DNA of 6,187 bases from Acidobacteriota bacterium. GTDB lineage: Bacteria > Acidobacteriota > Terriglobia > Terriglobales > Acidobacteriaceae. Below the pieces are notes generated by a model that was not told the DNA's origin, ran no database searches, and saw nothing but the letters and a program-made list of their open reading frames with translations. Within the stretch, counting starts at the first letter, position 1, and each line of letters starts with the position of its first letter. The position numbers were made by a program, and so were the translations under genes. Shown in pieces: positions 1 to 5,789 of this stretch. The stretch spans positions 1-6,187 of the forward strand of contig QIAS01000245.1 in NCBI GenBank assembly GCA_003225615.1, given 5' to 3'.

Positions 1-767
1 GGAATGAATGCCTTGATGTCGCTCGCTTTCAGCCCATTTCGCTGGAGGAGTTTCTCACACAGTTCCGTCTGCTTGCGTACCGCGTACTTGAAAACCGCCT
101 GCCCATCCTGATGGACATAGTGCATCTTCTTATCCACAGTTTCGTGCGTCGAAGGATGCAGGCTGCCGCCTCCGGGCATGTAGAGGGCGCAACCACCAGA
201 GCCATCAATCTCGTGCATGAAGTCGATCAAACCCACTGAATCGTCCTCGGCCGGTTCCAGAATCACGGCCCCCGCTCCGTCCCCAAAAATCACGCAGGTG
301 GCGCGGTCGGTATAATCAATGATCGAAGACATCACATCCGCGCCGATCACCATGACCTTCTTGTGCGCTCCGGTGGACACGAACTGCGCGCCTGCTTGCA
401 TCGCATAAACAAAGGCCGAACACGCCGCCGAGAGGTCGAACCCCCAAACGTTTTTCGCCCCTATCTTGTGCTGCACCAGGCAAGCCGTCGAGGGAAAAAA
501 CATATCAGGAGTCACGGTGGCGACCAGAATCGCTTCCAAATCGTTGGCTGTGATGCCGCGCTGTTCCAGAGCCCGTTTGGCAGCCTCGACCGCAAGATCA
601 CTGGTGGCGACGCCATCGTCCACAATATGGCGCTCGCGAATCCCCGTCCGATCTACAATCCAGTCGTGGGAGGTTTCGACCATCTTCTCCAAATCTTCGT
701 TGGTTAAAAGCCGAGGGGGCACATAAGTCCCCAAAGCGCTAATCTTGGCGCGAACAGGTTTGTTCAA
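1..767 (-). CDS. fabH: 3-oxoacyl-[acyl-carrier-protein] synthase III (KAS III), 3' end cut by window edge
   Basis: FabH condenses acetyl-CoA (or another short acyl-CoA) with malonyl-ACP in the cytoplasm to start each fatty-acid chain. Reading the minus strand gives 255 complete codons. The N-terminus contains the family pattern [16 protein letters not shown] (residues 32-47). The nucleophilic cysteine is Cys116 in the motif [10 protein letters not shown] (codon at 420-422). The glycine-rich FGDGAGAV is at about 161-168. The visible part ends in IKAFIP, exactly where family members continue with HQAN, so the catalytic His and Asn lie outside the window; a full protein would be about 320-330 residues. 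The start is a TTG at 765-767, chosen because GGAG lies six bases upstream and an in-frame TAA follows five codons further up. The SRP RNA gene lies upstream on the same strand. The usual plsX/rpmF neighbours are not seen upstream. Function is confident; acyl-CoA preference cannot be told. Confidence 0.95.
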   Translation of the reverse strand, partial: MNKPVRAKISALGTYVPPRLLTNEDLEKMVETSHDWIVDRTGIRERHIVDDGVATSDLAVEAAKRALEQRGITANDLEAILVATVTPDMFFPSTACLVQHKIGAKNVWGFDLSAACSAFVYAMQAGAQFVSTGAHKKVMVIGADVMSSIIDYTDRATCVIFGDGAGAVILEPAEDDSVGLIDFMHEIDGSGGCALYMPGGGSLHPSTHETVDKKMHYVHQDGQAVFKYAVRKQTELCEKLLQRNGLKASDIKAFI

Positions 768-773
768 TGACGT

Positions 774-777
774 CTCC
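774..777 (-). promoter_or_regulatory. Ribosome binding site deciding the TTG start of fabH
   Basis: On the minus strand GGAG is followed by six bases and then TTG. No ATG or GTG in this frame lies between the TTG and the in-frame TAA upstream; a CTG overlaps the GGAG and is a poorer candidate. This supports TTG as the real initiation codon. Confidence 0.6.
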
Positions 778-865
778 AGTTAGGAATGAAACTGAATATT
801 TTGAAGGATTGAGAGAAGAATGTCTAACCCATTCTGCCAGCGAACCTGAAGTGACGCGAGCACTT

Positions 866-974
866 AAGCCAGGCACCGGAGACCCGCTGCACACGCAAGA
901 GCCCGTTACCGTTGCTTCCTTCCGGACCTGGCGGGGTTGGCGGGAATGCGTCGCGCGGGACCGATGCCTGACCC
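866..974 (-). ncRNA. ffs: Signal recognition particle RNA, small bacterial (4.5S) type
   Basis: This is the RNA scaffold of the bacterial signal recognition particle. It binds the Ffh M domain and FtsY and targets nascent membrane proteins to the translocon. The minus strand carries the signature CAGGTCCGGAAGGAAGCA (913-930), with the GGAA tetraloop at 920-923. The ends form a 12-pair helix: 961-972 (read GTCAGGCATCGG) pairs with 868-879 (read CCGGTGCCTGGC), allowing G-U pairs. Further helices follow inward: 955-959 with 883-887, 947-951 with 893-897, 941-944 with 902-905, and 932-934 with 909-911. The result is one long hairpin of about 105-109 nt, the normal size for the short type without an Alu domain. 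The ends are set from the helix and the promoter and may be off by a few bases. The base after GGAAGCA differs from the usual consensus. Confidence 0.93.
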
Positions 975-979
975 AATTG

Positions 980-1009
980 ATTCTAGCATCCGCCTTTCCA
1001 TCCTGGCAG
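980..1009 (-). promoter_or_regulatory. Sigma70-like promoter of the SRP RNA gene
   Basis: On the minus strand a -35-like CTGCCA (1004-1009) is followed by an 18-base spacer and the -10-like TAGAAT (980-985). The -10 is preceded by TG plus one base, as in an extended -10. The distance predicts transcription starting at about 973-974, just at the 5' end of the terminal SRP RNA helix. That agreement is the main support. Confidence 0.6.
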
Positions 1010-1018
1010 TTTCGGTAT

Positions 1019-1075
1019 TCCTCTGCGTTCCGGAGCCTGCACTGAGCTTAGCCGAAGGCTGTCCTCTGCGGTTAA
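1019..1075. repeat. Composite repeat-like intergenic patch
   Basis: A 9-base direct repeat TCCTCTGCG occurs at 1019-1027 and 1062-1070; the second copy continues as GTTAA. Between the copies lies a segment with AGCCT (1034-1038) and AGGCT (1056-1060) as inverted arms around ACTGAGCTTAGCCGA. Both halves resemble short intergenic repeat families that I remember from many environmental bacterial genomes (CCTCTGCG...GGTTAA and CTTCGGCTAAGCTCAGTG types). Only one copy is present in this window, so repeat status rests on resemblance. Confidence 0.4.
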
Positions 1076-1143
1076 GGTTGCATGGTTCTCCCCCTTATGT
1101 ACCCTTCCCCTTCTCCCAAATTTGAACCACAATAGATCACCCT

Positions 1144-1689
1144 ATGCTCTTAGCGAGTCCAGCCAGAACCGAGACCATCACGCTTCCCCTGGCCATCCAG
1201 ATTTATTTTGAAGTGTCACTCTATTTGCTGGTGCTCACGGGCTTCGGCGCTCTGGCCAGCACCGGTGCTCTCGATTTTCCCACTGTCCTGCTGGTCGGCA
1301 TCGCCTTGCTGCTCCGCGGTTATCTGCTCGCAACCCGGCGTACCATCACCGTTCCGCAGCGTTGGACAAATTACCTGACCTTGGTTTATCTGGCCTTCTA
1401 CCTGGCCGACTATTTCCTGCTCTCGGGCAGCTTTCTTACCGCGCTGGTCCACCTCCTGCTTTTCCTGATGGTGGTTCGACTCTTTTCGACACAGCGCGAA
1501 CGTGATCGCTACATGCTCGCCGTCCTGTCCTTCCTCATGGTATTGGCGGCGGCAGTCCTCACCGTCGACAGTGTTTTCCTGCTCTCCTTTGCGGCCTTCA
1601 TGCTCATGGCAGTAGTCACATTCGTCCTCATGGAAATGCGCCACTCTTCCAATGCCGCAACCATTCATGGCAAAACATCTGGCGAATAG
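1144..1689 (+). CDS. N-terminal membrane part of a TgpA-type transglutaminase (DUF3488-like), ended by an in-frame TAG
   Basis: This 181-residue product is almost wholly membrane. Hydrophobic segments lie at about 20-38, 46-62, 77-94, 97-113, 123-140 and 143-163. The segment FSTQRERDRYMLAVLSFLMVLAAAVLTV (114-141, quoted in two parts: FSTQRERDRYML and AVLSFLMVLAAAVLTV) is typical of the N-terminal domain of TgpA proteins, which anchors a periplasmic transglutaminase-like domain in the inner membrane. The rest of that protein follows in the same reading frame: after TAG at 1687-1689 five sense codons (Q E H R R) lead to the ATG at 1705. Joined, the two parts plus the linker make about 740 codons, close to the size of single-chain TgpA proteins. 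The ATG at 1144 follows an in-frame TGA at 1123-1125 and has no evident Shine-Dalgarno sequence. No MoxR ATPase or DUF58 gene, the common partners, lies next to it. It may be half of a broken gene or a separately translated subunit. Confidence 0.8.
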   Translation: MLLASPARTETITLPLAIQIYFEVSLYLLVLTGFGALASTGALDFPTVLLVGIALLLRGYLLATRRTITVPQRWTNYLTLVYLAFYLADYFLLSGSFLTALVHLLLFLMVVRLFSTQRERDRYMLAVLSFLMVLAAAVLTVDSVFLLSFAAFMLMAVVTFVLMEMRHSSNAATIHGKTSGE

Positions 1690-1690
1690 C

Positions 1691-1695
1691 AGGAG
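1691..1695 (+). promoter_or_regulatory. Ribosome binding site between the two TgpA pieces
   Basis: AGGAG begins two bases after the TAG stop and is followed by nine bases and the ATG at 1705. Ribosomes ending at TAG could therefore restart on the second piece, so the downstream part may be made even if the split is recent. The sequence also reads sensibly as in-frame codons, so its match to a Shine-Dalgarno site could be chance. Confidence 0.45.
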
Positions 1696-1704
1696 CACCG
1701 TCGC

Positions 1705-3366
1705 ATGGCCTTCTCCCTGGCGGCCGTGGCTCCTTTGCTTGTCACCCTGATTCTGGCGGGAGCCTCGTTGATATTTCTCGTCTTGCCGCGCGTTTCCTCC
1801 CGATATTTGATCGCTTACGCGCTCAGCAACGACCTGACTACCGGCTTCAGCGATCGGGTACAGCTTGGCCGCATCGGCCAGATTCAGCAATCCAGCGCGG
1901 TGGTCATGCACATCCAGATTGATGGCGACACTAGCGGCGCCTACGACCTGGAATGGCGTGGTGTCGCGCTAAACATCTTCGATGGCCGGAACTGGTCGAG
2001 TCCTTTAGAACAGATGCCCACGGTACGTCTATCTGACGGAAGTATTCTGCTGGTACCCGCCGACCCGCGCCGGCAAGGCGTGGAGGCACCTTTCTCCACA
2101 GCAGCGAAATCCATTCATTACCGCGTAATGATGGAGCCGATCGGCTCCAATGTATTCTTTCTCGCTCCCAAGGCTACGCGGCTGGAAGGTCACTATCATC
2201 TGGTCACGATTGATCGCGCCGGCGCGGTCTACGATCTGGACACGGAACATCCTGTGGGCCGCTACGAAGCCTATTCCAACATTGCGCAACCAGACCGCGA
2301 ACAGCTGCGAACCGCCTCGGAAAGCTATCCCGCCGGCATTGTGCTGGCGAATTTGCCGATGCCCAACCTCGAACCCCGCATTCCACGCCTTGCCCAGCAA
2401 GTCACGGCTGCGGCAGACAACAATTACGACAAAGCTGTAGCCCTCGAGCGCTACCTGATGACAACCTACGGCTACACCCTCGACCTACCCCGCACCTCGC
2501 CCCGGGATCCACTCGCCAATTTTCTTTTCGAACGGAAGCGAGGACACTGCGAGTATTTCGCGTCTGCCATGGCCGTCATGTTTCCCTCGCGCGTGGTGAA
2601 TGGCTTTCGCACCGGAGAGTTTAACGATCTCACTTCCAACTACGTCGTGCGCGCCAGCAACGCCCACTCGTGGGTGGAAGCCTATTTCCCCGGCTCGGGT
2701 TGGGTAAGCTTCGATCCCACGCCCGCCGCACCCGCGCAGCTTCATGACAACTGGAGTCGCATGATGCTGTACGCGGATGCTATGGCTTCGTTCTGGCGGG
2801 AGTGGGTCATCAATTACGACTCCACCCATCAGAAAAGTTTGGGGGAGGAAGCGGCCCACGGGAGCCGCGCTTTCGTTGAGAACCTGCGCTCCTGGGCGCA
2901 ACGGCGCTACATGGGTCTCCTGGACAACGCCCGGCAACTGCAAAGGCGAATGGCGCGCTCTCCGGGTCGCTGGACGGCAACGGGTCTACTGATAACGGCG
3001 CTGCTGCTGTTAATCGCCAATGCGCGCGATATCTGGATGCTGCTGCGAAAACACCGATTACAAGCGCACCCGGAATACGCTCCGCGCCGGGCTGCCACTC
3101 TCTGGTACGAACGCATGACGCGTCGTGTGGCCCGCTGTGGCTGGCGCAAATCAGCGGTGCAGACCCCGGTGGAGTTTGTCACCGCCATCGAAGATGCCAA
3201 TTTGCGCGAGAGCGTGGCCAGATTCACACGGCACTATGAGTCCGCTCGCTTCGGAGATTCCGCCGAGGACGCCTCTCGCTTACCCAAATTGTATGAGGAG
3301 ATTACGACTTCATCAGCGCCACGACCTACTCCAGGTAGCGCCCGTGTCTCGCAGGCTGGCAAGTAG
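1705..3366 (+). CDS. TgpA-type transglutaminase-like protein, catalytic and C-terminal part
   Basis: This 553-residue product begins with one membrane segment (about 5-27), followed by a periplasmic-type region with GFSDRVQLGRIGQIQQSSAV (47-66), usual in this family. The transglutaminase-like core holds the probable triad Cys282 (RGHCEYFASAM), His321 (NAHSWVEAYF) and Asp337 (VSFDPTP). A second membrane segment lies at about 424-446. The tail (about 463-532, with LWYERM, TPVEF and RLPKLYEEI) fits a DUF4129-like domain. Family members may act as proteases or transglutaminases on envelope proteins; the substrate is unknown here. Two oddities stand out. The gene is separated from its membrane domain by a single in-frame TAG. 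Also, after AMAVM the sequence goes straight to FPSRVVNGF, whereas transglutaminase cores normally read about LRxxGIPxR there, so about five residues are missing between Cys and His. The product may be inactive. The barrel-protein gene converges on its 3' end. Confidence 0.88.
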   Translation: MAFSLAAVAPLLVTLILAGASLIFLVLPRVSSRYLIAYALSNDLTTGFSDRVQLGRIGQIQQSSAVVMHIQIDGDTSGAYDLEWRGVALNIFDGRNWSSPLEQMPTVRLSDGSILLVPADPRRQGVEAPFSTAAKSIHYRVMMEPIGSNVFFLAPKATRLEGHYHLVTIDRAGAVYDLDTEHPVGRYEAYSNIAQPDREQLRTASESYPAGIVLANLPMPNLEPRIPRLAQQVTAAADNNYDKAVALERYLMTTYGYTLDLPRTSPRDPLANFLFERKRGHCEYFASAMAVMFPSRVVNGFRTGEFNDLTSNYVVRASNAHSWVEAYFPGSGWVSFDPTPAAPAQLHDNWSRMMLYADAMASFWREWVINYDSTHQKSLGEEAAHGSRAFVENLRSWAQRRYMGLLDNARQLQRRMARSPGRWTATGLLITALLLLIANARDIWMLLRKHRLQAHPEYAPRRAATLWYERMTRRVARCGWRKSAVQTPVEFVTAIEDANLRESVARFTRHYESARFGDSAEDASRLPKLYEEITTSSAPRPTPGSARVSQAGK

Positions 3367-3388
3367 AACTCCCGCCCAGCTCGCGGAT

Positions 3389-3404
3389 AAAACGCCTTTG
3401 GGCG
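3389..3404 (-). terminator. Weak candidate rho-independent terminator of the barrel-protein gene
   Basis: On the minus strand, nine bases after the TGA of the barrel gene, CGCC-CAAA-GGCG forms a short hairpin (3393-3404) followed directly by TTTT (3389-3392). The stem is only four pairs, so it is weak, but its position right after the stop and the T-run fit termination. Confidence 0.4.
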
Positions 3405-3413
3405 CCGCAAGGG

Positions 3414-4046
3414 TCAGAAGTGCACAACAATGCCCCCCGCCACAAAGATATTGTGCTGGCGGCTCATGCCCGTATTCACATTCAATTGTGGTACACCCGA
3501 CCAGAAGTCTCGCGCTTCGCCGCGCATACTGTACCTGCCCTTGATCTTCACATCCAGGCCCACCCCGCCTTGCACGACTCCGGTGGTGGTTCCCGTCTTG
3601 CCCGGATTTACGCCACCATACAAAAGTGTGGAACTCTCACTGAAGTGACCGAAGCCTCCGCCGAAGCTCACCCAGGGCGAAACCGCTGAGCCGGCAAATA
3701 GGTTCAATCGTGCCGCGGGCGCTATAAAATACGAGCGGAAATGGCTGGGTATGAGATTGGCGCCGGTACTTAAATCTTCGTCCCAGTTCACCACGATGGG
3801 TAACTCCAACCTAACTGGGGTCAGTGATAAGTCCCCACCAAACACCCGATGACTGGGATTCACTTCGAAGGTAAGCCCGTTCCCGAAGCGCACGTCACTG
3901 TTAAAGAAAGTGGCTCCTTGGATGGCTTGGTTGCTGATAAAAGTACGGCCGACCATTACTGACACTTCATTCGTCTGCGGGAAAGCGCTCGCCGCGGACC
4001 CGATTAACGCCATCAGGACTGCCATTGTCGACCGTTTCAGCGACAT
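3414..4046 (-). CDS. Small outer-membrane beta-barrel protein with signal peptide
   Basis: The 210-residue product starts with a signal peptide: basic residues near the start (LKR), a hydrophobic core (MAVLMALIGSA) and a probable signal peptidase I site after Ala19-Ser20-Ala21, before FPQ. The mature part is about 189 residues and shows alternating hydrophobic and polar residues broken by glycine-rich turns, for example WVSFGGGFGHF and VVQGGVGLDVKIKG. It ends in GGIVVHF, with the terminal phenylalanine expected of a signal for the outer-membrane assembly (BAM) machinery. This fits an eight-strand-type barrel of the OmpA/OmpX/OmpW shape class. I cannot name the family or a ligand. No cysteine lies at the cleavage site, so it is not a lipoprotein. 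The ATG at 4044-4046 is supported by AGGAGG (4051-4056) four bases upstream. It lies between tgpA (convergent) and rimO (divergent) and appears to be a single-gene unit. Confidence 0.8.
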   Translation of the reverse strand: MSLKRSTMAVLMALIGSAASAFPQTNEVSVMVGRTFISNQAIQGATFFNSDVRFGNGLTFEVNPSHRVFGGDLSLTPVRLELPIVVNWDEDLSTGANLIPSHFRSYFIAPAARLNLFAGSAVSPWVSFGGGFGHFSESSTLLYGGVNPGKTGTTTGVVQGGVGLDVKIKGRYSMRGEARDFWSGVPQLNVNTGMSRQHNIFVAGGIVVHF

Positions 4047-4165
4047 CTCTCCTCCTGGGGAGCAGTGTGGCTTTGCGAATGTAACTTTTCATGAAGGTTA
4101 GCACGGTGTTTGCCTTACCTCCGTCGTGCCGATGCTACCTTCTGTGGTACCACCCTGTTGGCGCC

Positions 4166-4192
4166 GTAGAGACGCGATCGCCGCGTCTCTGC
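4166..4192. repeat. Palindromic hairpin element between the barrel gene and rimO
   Basis: AGAGACGCG (4168-4176) and CGCGTCTCT (4182-4190) are perfect inverted arms of nine bases around a five-base loop. A T-G wobble and a G-C pair (4166-4167 with 4191-4192) extend the stem. The octamer GCGATCGC (4174-4181) sits across the loop. No T-tract follows on either strand, so it does not look like a terminator. It resembles the GTAGAGACGCG-type palindromic intergenic repeats I remember from cyanobacteria and some environmental genomes. Only one copy is visible here. Confidence 0.55.
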
Positions 4193-4253
4193 ACGTGGCG
4201 TGCCCACTGGCTCCCAAGAACGCCTCCAGCCGGATGCTAAAATAGAAGATTGC

Positions 4254-5747
4254 ATGCCGATCCAGGAACAATCCGAAGCGGTCGAGAACCGCAAAAATAC
4301 TGAGCCGTCCCCACCTGCCGCGCGTTCTAAAGTCGGCTTTGTCAGCCTGGGCTGTCCCAAGAACCTCGTGGATAGCGAGGTCATGATGGGCATGCTCACG
4401 CAGGCAGGGGCAGAATTGACCCAGCACGCCGAGGACGCTGACGTCATCGTAGTCAACACCTGCTCCTTCATTGCCAGTGCGCAGCAGGAGTCGGTGAACA
4501 CGATTCTGGAAATGGCTCGTCATAAAACCGGAGGCCGCGCGCAGAAATTGGTGGTTGCTGGATGCCTGGTCGAGCGTTTTCGCGACGAAATCCGCAAGAA
4601 CATTCCGGAAGTGGACGCGGTGGTCGGCACGGGCGAACTGGAGAAAATCCTTGCCGCCGCGGGAATTGAGCGACGCACCGCCCCGCCGGATTCTCCCTTC
4701 ATAATTTTGGGTTCTCGACCCGAAGGTGATGTCCGCGCCCAGAAGGGCCGCTTCTCCCGTGATGCCTGGGATGGCGCGATTGCCGATCTTCCCAACTATC
4801 TCTACGACGACCGCACCCCTCGCGTCCTCGCGACGCCTCGCCACACCGCCTACATCAAGATTGCCGAGGGCTGCGATCACCCTTGCAGCTTCTGCATCAT
4901 TCCCCAGCTGCGCGGCAAATTCCGTTCCCGGCGATTTGAGTCGGTCATCGCAGAGGCTGAGCGCTTGGCTCGCGGCGGCGTCCGCGAGATTACGCTTATC
5001 GGCCAGGACACGACTTGTTACGGCGAAGATTTCGGCCTGAAGGAAGGACTCGCCATTTTGCTGGAGAAGCTGGCCGCAATTAAAGATCTTCGCTGGATCC
5101 GTTTTCTCTACGCGTACCCCAATAAAATCACAGGTCGTCTCCTCGAAACCATCGCCGCCCACGAAAACATCTGTTCCTACATCGACGTCCCGCTGCAGCA
5201 CGCCTCGCCTTCCGCCTTGAAAAGAATGAAACGAGGCGGGGGCGCCGAATTGTTCCTGCGTTCCATCGAGAAGATGCGCCGCACGATTCCCGGCGTAACA
5301 TTGCGCACCTCCTTCATTGTCGGTTTCCCCGGTGAGAGTGAAAAAGAATTCGAAGAACTCTGCGAATTCGTCCGTGAATCCCAATTTGATTGGCTGGGTG
5401 CGTTCGGGTACTCCGACCAGGAGGGCGCCGGAGCATTCGGCTTGGAAGACAAGCTCTCCTCACGCGAGATCGAACAGCGCCGCAAACACCTCATGCAAGT
5501 TCAGCGCGCGATCAGCAAGAAAAAAAAGAAGACCCTGGTCGGACGGGACTTCGAATTGCTCCTCGAGGGACGATCGGAAGAAACCGAACTCCTGTTCGAG
5601 GGCCGCACCCCAATGCATGCGCCCGAAATTGACGGGAAGGTTTTCGTCAACGAGTTCCCCGATGGAGTTGAACCTCGTGCCGGGGAGTTTTATAAGGCGC
5701 AGATTACCGCAGCCCACGATTATGATCTGGTAGCCAAGATCATGTGA
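4254..5747 (+). CDS. rimO: Ribosomal protein uS12 (S12) methylthiotransferase RimO
   Basis: RimO is a cytoplasmic radical-SAM enzyme that adds a methylthio group to a conserved aspartate of ribosomal protein S12. The 497-residue product has the three domains in order. The N-terminal methylthiotransferase domain has VGFVSLGCPKNLVDSE (27-42) and cluster cysteines Cys34, Cys70 (NTCSF) and Cys103 (AGCLVE). The radical-SAM core has CDHPCSFC (Cys207, Cys211, Cys214), followed by the RimO-type IIPQLRGKFRSR rather than the MiaB pattern. A TRAM domain occupies about 425-497. The YLYDDRTPRVLATPRHTAYIK stretch (in parts YLYDDRTPRV and LATPRHTAYIK) is RimO-like. It is longer than the E. coli enzyme (about 440 residues) because of a 25-residue polar N-terminus and a longer linker near 140-175. 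The ATG at 4254 was preferred over a GTG at 4200; a -10-like TAAAAT (4238-4243) lies between them and a weak AGAAG precedes the ATG. yacG follows after 42 bases. Confidence 0.95.
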   Translation: MPIQEQSEAVENRKNTEPSPPAARSKVGFVSLGCPKNLVDSEVMMGMLTQAGAELTQHAEDADVIVVNTCSFIASAQQESVNTILEMARHKTGGRAQKLVVAGCLVERFRDEIRKNIPEVDAVVGTGELEKILAAAGIERRTAPPDSPFIILGSRPEGDVRAQKGRFSRDAWDGAIADLPNYLYDDRTPRVLATPRHTAYIKIAEGCDHPCSFCIIPQLRGKFRSRRFESVIAEAERLARGGVREITLIGQDTTCYGEDFGLKEGLAILLEKLAAIKDLRWIRFLYAYPNKITGRLLETIAAHENICSYIDVPLQHASPSALKRMKRGGGAELFLRSIEKMRRTIPGVTLRTSFIVGFPGESEKEFEELCEFVRESQFDWLGAFGYSDQEGAGAFGLEDKLSSREIEQRRKHLMQVQRAISKKKKKTLVGRDFELLLEGRSEETELLFEGRTPMHAPEIDGKVFVNEFPDGVEPRAGEFYKAQITAAHDYDLVAKIM

Positions 5748-5789
5748 TCGACTTTCGATTGTCGCATTCAGATTTCACGACTGTGCTCC

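Larger units (their letters stand above)
768..1143. other. Intergenic region between fabH and the tgpA-like gene
   Basis: No protein gene is supported here; short open frames on the plus strand run across the SRP RNA and have no homology-like pattern. Contents are the SRP RNA (866-974), its promoter (980-1009) and a repeat-like patch (1019-1075). On the minus strand a weak promoter-like pair lies ahead of fabH (TTAGAC at 822-827, 18 bases, CAAAAT at 798-803), so fabH may have its own start or be read through from the SRP RNA. No T-tract terminator follows the SRP RNA; a short AAGTG/CACTT hairpin is the only structure just downstream. I see no clear promoter or Shine-Dalgarno sequence for the plus-strand gene at 1144. 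Confidence 0.6.

Noticed and set aside
363..726. Plus-strand open frames of 114 and 86 codons opposite fabH
   Set aside because: The minus strand here encodes the FabH active-site region with the catalytic cysteine, so these are shadows.
822..827. TTAGAC / CAAAAT pair as a firm fabH promoter
   Set aside because: Both hexamers are poor matches; kept only as a remark in the intergenic entry.
767..1125. Open frames of 92 and 62 codons on the plus strand between fabH and tgpA
   Set aside because: They run antisense across the SRP RNA and the repeat patch and show no protein-like conservation.
1216..1911. Long minus-strand open frame (231 codons) opposite the TgpA pieces
   Set aside because: It is rich in Q, E, G and H with no hydrophobic core, as expected from the reverse of membrane-protein codons, and it overlaps a recognisable gene.
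4166..4192. The hairpin as a rho-independent terminator
   Set aside because: No T-run follows on either strand, and the two flanking genes are divergent, so no transcript should end here.
4200..4253. GTG at 4200 as start of rimO
   Set aside because: It would add 18 residues without family counterpart, overlaps the hairpin at 4191-4203, and a -10-like element lies downstream of it. The ATG at 4254 fits better.
4098..5384. Minus-strand open frame of 428 codons opposite rimO
   Set aside because: It mirrors the high-GC codon pattern of rimO, which has all family motifs on the plus strand; no recognisable domain is seen in it.
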